DNA of 16,592 nt. Origin: an uncultured Verrucomicrobiota bacterium (GTDB lineage: Bacteria; Verrucomicrobiota; Verrucomicrobiia; Limisphaerales; UBA9464). Location of the stretch: contig CAIYFP010000469.1 in the NCBI GenBank assembly GCA_903925515.1, positions 1-16,592 on the forward strand, written 5' to 3'. Every line of letters begins with the position of its first letter. Within the stretch, counting starts at the first letter, position 1. This document shows positions 1 through 8,300 of this stretch, piece by piece. The notes under the pieces were generated by a model. That model was given only the letters and a program-made list of their open reading frames with translations. It searched no databases and had not been told where the DNA came from. A program made the position numbers and the translations under genes.

Positions 1-516
<516 letters not shown>

Positions 517-574
517 AGCCATCCGCCCCACCCCTCCCCACCATGAACCCGGCCGTCGGCGCTCCCGCTGCCCC

Positions 575-1900
575 ATGACCGCCTCGCCGTCCCCCCCCCG
601 ACCCCTCTCCGCCGGGGGGCACCTCAAGGGCCTCGACTACTCCGTCGTCCAGCAGTGCATGCACTGTGGCCTTTGCCTGCCCTCCTGCCCCACCTACGAC
701 GCCACCAAGCTCGAGCGTAACAGCCCTCGCGGCCGCATCGCCCTCATGCGCGCCATCGCCGACGACCGCCTCCCCGTCTCCAAGACCTTTGGCGAGGAAA
801 TGTACTTCTGCCTCGGCTGCCTCGCGTGCATGACCGCATGCCCGGCGGGCGTCAACTACGCCGAGCTTTTCGAACATGCCCGCGCCGAGGTCGAGGCGGC
901 GGGCGTCCTCGACAACCCACGCCGCGATGGCATCCGCAAGGCCACCCTCGAGTGGCTCTTCATGGACCATGGCCGCCTTCAGGCCGCAGGAGCCGCCCTG
1001 CGCCTGTGGCAGGACACCGGCCTTCAGGCCGTCGTTCGTGACTCCGGCCTCACCCGCCTCCTCCCGAGCCGCCTCCGCGAGCTCGAGGCCATGACCCCGG
1101 CCGTCCAACCTCGCTTCTCCGAGGATATCATCCCCCCGGTCCTCCCCGCCATCGGCACGCGCCGGTTCAAGGTCGCGCTCCTCACCGGCTGCGCCCAGGA
1201 CCTCATCTTCTCCGACGTCAACCGCGACACCGCCGAGGTCCTTGCCCGCAATGGCTGCGAGGTCCACGCCCCTCCACACCAGTCCTGCTGCGGCTCACTC
1301 CATGCCCACAACGGCGAATGGGAACTCGCCAAGGAACTGGCACGCCGAAACCTCTCCCAGTTCCCGCCCTCCGAGTACGACGCCATCATCACCAACGCCG
1401 GCGGCTGCGGCTCCCACCTCAAGCACTACCACAAGCTGCTCCACGACGACCCACGCCATGCCCACGCCGCCAAGCTCTGGGACGAACGCATCCGGGACAT
1501 CCACGAGTGGCTCGCCCATGTCGGCATCACCTCCCCCTCGTCCAGCCAACCCCCGCAGGCCGTCACCTACCACGAATCCTGCCACCTCTGCCACGGCCAG
1601 AAGGTCTCCGCCCAGCCTCGCGCGCTCCTCCGGGCCATCCCCAACCTGCGCCTCGTCGAGCTCCCCGAGGCCTCATGGTGCTGCGGCTCCGCCGGCATCT
1701 ACAACCTCACCCAGCCCGAGATGGCCTCCCGCCTCCTCGAACGCAAGATCGACCATGTCCTCTCCACCGGCGCCTCCGTCGTCGCCACCGGCAACCCCGG
1801 CTGCCTCCTTCAGGTCATGAACGGCCTCAAGCAGCGTGGCGTCCCCCTCCGCGTCGTTCACCCCGTCACCCTCCTCGCCGAGGCCTACCGCAACCCATAA
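575..1900 (+). CDS. glcF: GlcF-like glycolate oxidase iron-sulfur subunit
   Basis: The frame is open from 269, but the upstream part overlaps the sigma factor gene and is low-complexity. I take the ATG at 575, giving 441 residues, close to the roughly 400-residue size of E. coli GlcF. Two 4Fe-4S ferredoxin-type clusters are visible: Cys28, 31, 34, 38 (CMHCGLCLPSCP) and Cys79, 82, 85, 89 (CLGCLACMTACP). Two cysteine-rich CCG domains follow, with CCG motifs at Cys238-239 and Cys369-370, plus ESCHLCHGQ between them. This layout is that of GlcF and related heterodisulfide-reductase-like proteins, which pass electrons from a flavin 2-hydroxyacid dehydrogenase towards the quinone pool. The flavin partners GlcD and GlcE are not in the window, so the substrate (glycolate, lactate or another hydroxyacid) is inferred only from family. 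No Shine-Dalgarno sequence is visible before 575. The next gene starts 16 bases after the stop codon. Confidence 0.88.
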   Translation: MTASPSPPRPLSAGGHLKGLDYSVVQQCMHCGLCLPSCPTYDATKLERNSPRGRIALMRAIADDRLPVSKTFGEEMYFCLGCLACMTACPAGVNYAELFEHARAEVEAAGVLDNPRRDGIRKATLEWLFMDHGRLQAAGAALRLWQDTGLQAVVRDSGLTRLLPSRLRELEAMTPAVQPRFSEDIIPPVLPAIGTRRFKVALLTGCAQDLIFSDVNRDTAEVLARNGCEVHAPPHQSCCGSLHAHNGEWELAKELARRNLSQFPPSEYDAIITNAGGCGSHLKHYHKLLHDDPRHAHAAKLWDERIRDIHEWLAHVGITSPSSSQPPQAVTYHESCHLCHGQKVSAQPRALLRAIPNLRLVELPEASWCCGSAGIYNLTQPEMASRLLERKIDHVLSTGASVVATGNPGCLLQVMNGLKQRGVPLRVVHPVTLLAEAYRNP

Positions 1901-1915
1901 CCCCACGCCCAACCC

Positions 1916-2656
1916 ATGGCCTCCCCGTACTCCGCACGCTACTACGAAGGCCTCAAGGAAGACTCCGCCGCCTCCGCCCGCGCCGTCGTTCCCATCGCCC
2001 TCCAGCTTTTCCCCGCCCGCTCCGTCGTGGACGTAGGCTGCGGGTCCGGCACATGGACCCGCGCCTACCTCGACGCCGGCTGCGACGCCATCGGCATCGA
2101 CGGCCATGTCGTCCAGCACGGCCAACTCCTGTTTCCCCCAGACCGCTTCCACCGCCGGGACCTCTCCCGGCCCCTGTCCCTCCCCAACCGCTGCGACCTC
2201 GCCAACTGCCTCGAGGTCGCCGAGCACCTTGCCCCCTCCCGCGCCCCCTCCTTCGTTTCCGACCTCTGCAACCTCGCCGACGTCGTCCTCTTCAGCGCGG
2301 CCGTCCCCGGCCAAGGCGGGACCCACCACGTCAACGAGCAATGGCCCTCCTACTGGATCCCGCTCTTCGAAAGGCAGGGCTTCACCCCCGTCGATTGCTT
2401 CCGCTGGCAACTCTGGGACCGCGACGAGGTCGCATGGTGGTACGTCCAGAACCTCCTCGCCTTCGTCCGCACCCCGCGCCTCCCGGACTTCCCCGCCGCC
2501 ACCGCCGCCGCCCGCCCCCTCCCCACCAACCTCGTCCATCCCCGCGCCTACGTTCGCGCCACCGTGCCCTCCCAGATGAGCCCGCGCATGCTCAAGGAGG
2601 TCGCGCGTGCCCTCCCCTATTTCCCTGCCCAGATCCTTGCACACCTCCGCAAGTGA
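1916..2656 (+). CDS. Class I SAM-dependent methyltransferase
   Basis: A protein of 246 residues. The SAM-binding motif I is clear at residues 37-47 (VVDVGCGSGTW), and the acidic residue ending the second strand is Asp62 (GIDG). The later stretch with LEVAEHL, ADVVLFSAAVPGQGG and HVNEQWPSYW is characteristic of a Methyltransf_23-like group of small methyltransferases often found near glycan or secondary-metabolite genes. That association is family knowledge, and the acceptor substrate cannot be predicted here. There is no signal peptide or membrane segment, so it is presumably cytoplasmic. The start ATG lies 15 bases after the GlcF stop, and the stop TGA overlaps the GTG start of the ATPase gene, so it looks part of the same transcript. 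Codon use matches its neighbours. Confidence 0.9.
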   Translation: MASPYSARYYEGLKEDSAASARAVVPIALQLFPARSVVDVGCGSGTWTRAYLDAGCDAIGIDGHVVQHGQLLFPPDRFHRRDLSRPLSLPNRCDLANCLEVAEHLAPSRAPSFVSDLCNLADVVLFSAAVPGQGGTHHVNEQWPSYWIPLFERQGFTPVDCFRWQLWDRDEVAWWYVQNLLAFVRTPRLPDFPAATAAARPLPTNLVHPRAYVRATVPSQMSPRMLKEVARALPYFPAQILAHLRK

Positions 2657-3435
2657 CTCACCCGGTCCTCGACATCCAGTCCCTTTCCATCCAACGCGAT
2701 GACACGCCCATCCTGTCGGACGTGTCATGGCGCGTCCTGCACGGCGAGCATTGGGTCATCCTTGGCCCCAACGGCTGCGGCAAGACCTCCCTCCTTGCCG
2801 CCCTCACCGGCTACTTCATGCCCACCTCCGGCGAGATCGATCTCCTCGGCGAACGATACGGCGAGTCCGACTGGCGCCAGCTCCGCCTCAAGGTCGGCAT
2901 CGTTTCCTCCTCCATCCGCCAGATGATGGCCGACTCCGAGCCCGCCCTCGACACCGTCGCCAGCGGCAAGCATGCCATGATCGACTTCTGGGGCCGGCCC
3001 GGACCCGCCGACCGCAAGCGCGCCCTCGCGCTCCTCGACCAGGTCGAATGCCCCCACCTCAAGGACCGACCCTGGGGCGTCCTCTCCCAAGGCGAACGTC
3101 AGCGGGTCCTCATCGCCCGCGCCCTCATGGCTCGCCCAAGCCTCCTCATCCTCGACGAACCCTGTGCCGGGCTTGACCCCGTCGCCCGAGAGCTCTTCCT
3201 TGACTTCGTCCAACGCCTCGCTCCCGCGCCCGGCTCGCCTTCCGTCATTCTCGTCACCCATCACGTCGAGGAGATCGTCCCCTGCTTCACCCACGCCCTC
3301 CTTCTCCGCGCCGGCCGCGTCATCGCCTCCGGCCCGCTTCGCGAGACACTCCGTTCCAGCAACCTCTCCACCGCCTTCGGCGCTCCCTTGCGGATCATCC
3401 GCCGTGCCGGACGCCTTCGATTGACCTTGGGATGA
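2653..3435 (+). CDS. ABC transporter ATP-binding protein (ModF/YlmA-like)
   Basis: A 260-residue ATPase. The frame is open far upstream (from 1318), but that part is arginine/proline-rich shadow. The protein proper begins with THPVLDIQSLSI, so I chose the GTG at 2653, which overlaps the TGA of the methyltransferase gene (GTGA). Walker A is GPNGCGKTS at residues 38-46. The signature LSQGE is at 144-148, Walker B LLILDE at 164-169, followed by a D-loop (AGLD), and the H-loop histidine sits in VTHH. The segment IVSSSIRQMM occupies the Q-loop area and resembles the soluble ATPases related to ModF and YlmA. No cognate permease with a standard ABC fold lies beside it. The next gene, a membrane protein of another family, starts inside its stop codon (ATGA). 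Cytoplasmic; substrate unknown. Confidence 0.9.
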   Translation: MTHPVLDIQSLSIQRDDTPILSDVSWRVLHGEHWVILGPNGCGKTSLLAALTGYFMPTSGEIDLLGERYGESDWRQLRLKVGIVSSSIRQMMADSEPALDTVASGKHAMIDFWGRPGPADRKRALALLDQVECPHLKDRPWGVLSQGERQRVLIARALMARPSLLILDEPCAGLDPVARELFLDFVQRLAPAPGSPSVILVTHHVEEIVPCFTHALLLRAGRVIASGPLRETLRSSNLSTAFGAPLRIIRRAGRLRLTLG

Positions 3436-4718
3436 TCATGCACCCTCCCGGCCCAACCCCCAGCCCCTTCCTCGCCGTGCCATCCCCCATCGCATGGCTG
3501 CTCCTCGCGCTCGCCGCCTTCCTCGCCCCTCCTGCTTCCGCTCATCCCTTCCTCCAGAACCGCTGGCAAGTCGTCGCCGCTTCCAACCGCCTCGCCATGC
3601 GCGCCACCGTCACCCTGCGCGAGGTGGCGGTCATCCAAGGCCTCTCCCCCGAGCAGGTCGCGCAACCCGCCGCGCTCCTCCATGCCCTCTCCAACCATGC
3701 CGCCTACGTCTCGCAACACCTCCATGTCTCCGCCAACGGCGCCCGCCTCCCGATCGACGTCCTCGACTACTCCCTCCTCGTCGAGGACGACGCCTCCGGC
3801 GCCGACGACGAAACCCCCGAACGCCGCCACGCCGCCTACGAGCTCGGCGTCAGCCTGCCCCCTTCCCGGTCGCCCGTCACACTCCGCTTCGCCCATGACG
3901 TCCTCAAGGGATTGAACTTCGCGCCCGGCATCCCATGGGACGTTTCCCATGTCCTCCTGCTCACGGACCCCCTCCGAAACGTCCTCGGCGAGGGCGTCGT
4001 CCGCATCGGGCAAGACGTCGAGGTCTCCATCCCGTCCACGGGCGCGCCCTCGACCGACCTCGCCACCCCATCCCAACCCGCCGCGGATACCCCAAGGCAA
4101 GCCCAGCCCCCCGCCTCCCCCGCCCCGGGTGCATCCGTCTCCGGCTTCATGGGCTTCCTTCGCCACGGCCTGCATCATGTCGCCACCGGATACGACCACG
4201 TCCTCTTCCTCGCCTCCCTCACGCTCGCCGCCGCGTCATGGCGACGCCTCCTCGCCATCATCGGCATCTTCACCCTCGCCCACTCCCTCACCGTCACGCT
4301 GTCCGCCATGGGCTGGCTCTCCCTCCCCTCATGGATCGTCGAGCCCGTCATCGCCGGCAGCATCGTGTTTGTCGCCGTCCAAAACCTCCTCGCCCCTCGC
4401 CACGCCGCCGGCCATGGCAGGCTCCTCGTCGCCTTCGGCTTCGGCCTCGTTCACGGCCTCGGCTTCGCCGGCGGCCTCGCCGACGCCCTCGGCACCGCCT
4501 CCGGCTGGAGCCTCGCCCTCCCCATCGTCGCCTTCTGCCTTGGCGTCGAGCTCGCGCACCTTGCCATCGGCGCCCCCATGTTCGGCATCCTGAAGGCGGT
4601 CGCTCGCCCACCGTCCACCGAGCCAAGCGTCCCCGCCCATCCCGCCCGCCGCATCGCGTCCATCCTCGTTGCCATGGGCGGCTCATGGTTCCTGTGGGCC
4701 GCCCTCCGAAACGCATGA
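3432..4718 (+). CDS. HupE/UreJ-family membrane protein with N-terminal periplasmic domain
   Basis: A protein of 428 residues. A Sec signal peptide is evident: hydrophobic core IAWLLLALAAFLA, with likely cleavage after Ala37 (PASA/HPF). Residues 38 to about 204 form an exported beta-rich-looking domain, followed by a Pro/Ala-rich linker to about 236. The C-terminal part from Gly238 is a polytopic membrane domain with about six hydrophobic segments. It has the family's polar signatures: HHVATGYDH (His249, Asp255, His256), LAHSLTV, GLVHGLGFAGG and LGVELAHL. These His/Asp positions resemble the metal-binding motif of HupE/UreJ proteins, implicated in nickel or other metal transport; the metal here is unknown. 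ATG at 3432 overlaps the ATPase stop, and an alternative ATG two codons later (3438) is equally possible. Its own stop overlaps the MOSC gene start. Confidence 0.85.
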   Translation: MIMHPPGPTPSPFLAVPSPIAWLLLALAAFLAPPASAHPFLQNRWQVVAASNRLAMRATVTLREVAVIQGLSPEQVAQPAALLHALSNHAAYVSQHLHVSANGARLPIDVLDYSLLVEDDASGADDETPERRHAAYELGVSLPPSRSPVTLRFAHDVLKGLNFAPGIPWDVSHVLLLTDPLRNVLGEGVVRIGQDVEVSIPSTGAPSTDLATPSQPAADTPRQAQPPASPAPGASVSGFMGFLRHGLHHVATGYDHVLFLASLTLAAASWRRLLAIIGIFTLAHSLTVTLSAMGWLSLPSWIVEPVIAGSIVFVAVQNLLAPRHAAGHGRLLVAFGFGLVHGLGFAGGLADALGTASGWSLALPIVAFCLGVELAHLAIGAPMFGILKAVARPPSTEPSVPAHPARRIASILVAMGGSWFLWAALRNA

Positions 4719-5203
4719 AGCCCGCATCCGGCAAGGTCGCCTCCCTCCACCTTCATCCCGCCCTGTCCGGGACACCCCTCTCCGCCGTGGCCCATGTCAA
4801 GGCCGTCGCCAGCAAGGGCATCGTCGGCGACCAACGCTACTTCGCACGCATCAGCCGCAGGACACGCCAGCCCTCAAGGCGTCAAGTCACCCTCATCGAA
4901 CGCGAAGTCCTCGCCCGTCACGCCGCCACCCTCCACCGCCACCCTTTCCAGCCCGGCGAGGCACGCGCCAACATCGAGACCGAGGGCATCGACCTCGCGG
5001 CCACCGTCGGGCACAACCTCCGCGTCGGCTCCATCCTCCTCGACGTCATCGAGCATCGTGAGCCTTGCGCCAAGATGGACGCCCTCGAGCCCGGCCTTCG
5101 CAACCTCATGACGCCCCCGTGCCAAGGGGTCATCGCCACCGTGATCGAGTCCGGCGAAGCCTCCGTGGGCGATCTCATCATCGACTGCGGCCCCTCGTCC
5201 TGA
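4715..5203 (+). CDS. MOSC-domain protein
   Basis: A 162-residue protein. I chose the ATG at 4715 (ATGA overlap with the stop of the HupE-like gene). The longer open frame upstream is out-of-frame shadow of that gene. The sequence shows the MOSC layout: an N-terminal KGIVGDQRYF stretch, RQVTLIE, ARANIETEGIDL, and the conserved Cys118 in HREPCAKMDAL, then a C-terminal GVIATVIESG.ASVGD segment. MOSC domains (named after the molybdenum cofactor sulfurase C-terminus) bind the molybdenum cofactor or take part in sulfur or oxygen transfer through that cysteine. Single-domain forms resemble YiiM. Here there is no attached ferredoxin or aminotransferase domain. It ends the apparent operon, 145 bases before the giant gene. 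The catalytic role is inference. Confidence 0.87.
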   Translation: MKPASGKVASLHLHPALSGTPLSAVAHVKAVASKGIVGDQRYFARISRRTRQPSRRQVTLIEREVLARHAATLHRHPFQPGEARANIETEGIDLAATVGHNLRVGSILLDVIEHREPCAKMDALEPGLRNLMTPPCQGVIATVIESGEASVGDLIIDCGPSS

Positions 5204-5348
5204 TGGGAAGCCCCCCGAACCGAGCCCGGAGCGCCTCCCTTCGGGTCATGGGCCCCACCCACGCTCGTCCCATGGCTTCGCCTCGACGCCATCAAGGCAT
5301 TCCCATGGCACCCTCGCACGCTTCGTGCTCCCTTTGTCCAAGTTTCGC
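5204..5348. other. Spacer between the operon and the giant gene
   Basis: These 145 bases separate the MOSC gene from the giant gene. They contain an inverted repeat right after the MOSC stop (listed separately). They also hold a small hairpin GCACG-CTT-CGTGC at 5316-5328, about 20 bases before the ATG of the next gene and therefore inside its presumed leader. I could not recognise a convincing -35/-10 pair or a Shine-Dalgarno sequence before 5349, so it is undecided whether the giant gene has its own promoter here. Confidence 0.5.
5214..5245 (+). terminator. Possible weak terminator hairpin after the MOSC gene
   Basis: CCCGAA at 5214-5219 pairs perfectly with TTCGGG at 5240-5245, around a 20-base GC-rich interior. 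It begins 10 bases after the stop of the MOSC gene, at the end of the operon. There is no T-run after it, so intrinsic termination is uncertain; it may simply be a chance pairing in GC-rich DNA. Confidence 0.25.
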
Positions 5349-8300
5349 ATGAACCATTTCATCGCACGGCTTGCTCGCCGCGCCCTCGCGCTCTTCCTCG
5401 TCACCCTCGCCACGGCATCACCTGCCGCCGCCGGAAGCATCCTCCGCGAGGTCTGGCTTGGCATCGGCGGCAGCTCCCTCCCGGACCTCACCAACAACCC
5501 CGCCTACCCCGCCTCCCCCACCCTCAAGGAAACCCTCACCGCACTCTTCGAGTCCCCCACCGACTGGAACGAAAACTACGGCCAGCGCATCCGTGCCACC
5601 TTCATCGCGCCCGTCTCCGGCAACTACACCTTCTGGATCGCCAGCGACGACGCCTCCGCCCTGTTCCTCAGCACCGACGACTCCCCCTCCAACCGCCGCC
5701 AGATCGCCCAGGTCTCCAGCTGGACGCCCGCCCGCGCATGGGAGCAAGACGCCGAGCAACGCAGCAGCCTCATCCCGCTCGTCGCCGGCCGCTCCTATTA
5801 CATCGAGGCCCTCCAAAAGGAAGGCGGCGGCGGCGACAACCTTGCCGTGCGCTGGCTCCGCCCCGACGGCAAGGACGAGGGCCCCATCCCCCTTGATCAG
5901 TTCATCGCATGGGGCCAGACGCCCCAGCCCCCGCGCATCTCGCTCCAGCCGAAGCCCGTTACCGTCGTCGAGGGCGGCTCTGCATCGTTCTCCGTCGATT
6001 ACGACAACCAAGGCCCCACACAGGTCATCTGGCGCCGCAACGGCAACCCCATCCCCGACAACGCCGCCAAAACCCTTCTCCTTGGCCCCGTCAGCCTCGC
6101 CGACAACGGCGCCGTCTTCTCCGCGCTCCTCACCAATGCACTCGGATCCGTCGCCTCCGCCAACGCCACCCTCACCGTCACCCCCGACACCACCCGCCCC
6201 ACCCTCGTCTCCGCCACCTTCACCTCCCCAACCTCCATCGAGCTCAACTTCAGCGAGCCCGTCCGCCCGCCGGCCGGCGCCGCCTCCGCCAGCTTCAGCC
6301 TCTCCCCCACCCTCGCCGTCACGGGCATGTCCCAACCCGCCTCGGAGCCCAATCGCCTCATCCTCGCAACCGCGCCGCTCGTGTCCGGCACTACCTACAC
6401 CCTCACCCTCGCCAACGTCCCCGACCGCGCCCAGACCCCGAACCTTGTTGCCGCCAACACCAAGGCCACCCTCAACACCACGGCCACGGGTCCTTTCCTT
6501 ATCGAGGCCGAGGATTTCAACTTCGATTCCGGCCAAACCTTGCCCGTCGCCTCCCTCATGCCCTACACCGGCGGCGCCTACGCCGGGCGCATCGGCTCCC
6601 TCGGCGTGGACTTCAACCGGTCCCCGGACGGCTCCAGCCCCTCGTACCGCGGCGACAATCGCATCCCGATGACCGAGAACCCGGACCTCGTCCGAGGGGA
6701 GGGCGCATGGACCATGGCCACCAACTTTCGCCTCGGCTGGATCGGCGGCGGGCAATGGTACAACTACACCCGCACCATCCCCTACGGCCGCTACCGCGTC
6801 CTCGCCGCCATGAGCCATGGCGACGCCTCGCCCAACGCCCTCCAAGGCTCCCTCCAACGCGTCACCTCCACGGCCACCGGCCCCAACCAAACCCTCCAGG
6901 ACCTCGGCACCTTCCTCGGCGACGGCACCGGCGCATGGGGCGCCAATCGCCTAATCCCCCTTCGAGACGGTTCCGGCAACGCCCGCATCCTCTCCCTCGG
7001 CGGCACCGTCACCCTTCGCATGAATCCCTCCAGCGGTGACTACGACTACGTCATCCTCATGCCTGCCACCGCCCCGCGCATCGCCCAGCAACCCGCCTCC
7101 CAGTCCGTCATCGAGGGCCGCCCCGTCTCGTTCTCCGTCGCCACCCTCGACAACGACGCCACCTCATGGCAGTGGCGCAGCAACGGCGTGCCGATCGCGG
7201 GAGCCACCTCCGCCACCCTCACCCTCCTCGCCGTACCCCTCTCCGCCCACGCCACCCGGTACTCCGTCGTGCTCGCCAACGACATCGGCTCCACCACCAG
7301 CGCGGACGCCACCCTCTCGGTCGTCGCCGACGCCACCCCGCCTTCCATCGTCCGCGCCTACAACGTCGGCTCGTCCTCCCTCGTCATCGAGTTCTCGGAG
7401 CCCGTCAGCATCCCCTTGCTCCCACTTGCCGAGGCCTTCCGCATCGACGGGGGCGCCACCCTCTCCGCCGCCGCCCCCGGTGACGTCCCGTCCCGCATCC
7501 AACTCGCCGTCGCCAACCTTCTCGTCGGCAACCGCTACAACCTGGTCGTCAACGGCGTCACCGACCGCGCCACCGCAAGGAATCCCCTGCCCCCCAACGC
7601 CGCCGTCACCTTCTTCGCATCCGAGCTTTCCCCCTCCAACCTCGGCAGCGAATCGGTCGGCGGCACCGTCACCCGGGGCGATGCCGGCTCGTTCACCCTG
7701 ACCGCCCTCGGTGGCGACATCGGCGGCGCGACGGACTTCGCCGCGTTTGCATGGCAATCCATCAGCGGCAACTTCGACCTCCGCGTTCGCGTCGCCTCCA
7801 TGGACGTCTCCGACCCCTTCGCGACTGCCGGCCTCATGGTCCGAGCCAACCTCGCCAGCAACGCCCCCTTCGCCGGCGTCTTGGCCTCCACCCCCCGCGC
7901 CGGCGTCCTCTTTGAGTCCCGCAGCTCCGCAGGCGCCGTCGCCAACGTCGCCTCCATTCGCGGCGGGTTCCCCATCAACCACCCCTTCACATGGCTCCGC
8001 CTTCGGCGCCTCAACAACGACTTCGCCGGCTTCGCCTCCATCGACGGCTCACGCTGGACCCAGCTCGGCTCCATGAACGCCGCGCTCCCAGCCCAGCTCT
8101 CCGTCGGCATCGCCCTCGCCGGACGCGACCCTTCCACCCCAGCCCTCGCGCGCTTCGCGGACTACGGCCCCACGCCGTCCCCCGCCACGGGAACCTTCGT
8201 CCATGCTCGCGAGGGCCTCGGCGTCACCAGCCGCCGTACCCGCGTGGTCATCAGTGAAATCCACTACAACCCCGCCCCCACGGGCCCCGGCGGCGGCCCC

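Noticed and set aside
1318..2652. Upstream extension of the ABC ATPase frame
   Set aside because: The upstream part is Arg/Pro-rich shadow of the GlcF and methyltransferase genes. ATPase homology begins right after the GTG at 2653.
3935..4714. Upstream extension of the MOSC frame
   Set aside because: This is out-of-frame shadow of the HupE-like gene. The ATG at 4715 gives a normal-sized MOSC protein and an ATGA overlap.
5325..5348. GTG start eight codons before the ATG of the giant gene
   Set aside because: The ATG at 5349 gives a better signal peptide n-region. The GTG lies within a small hairpin and has no ribosome binding site.
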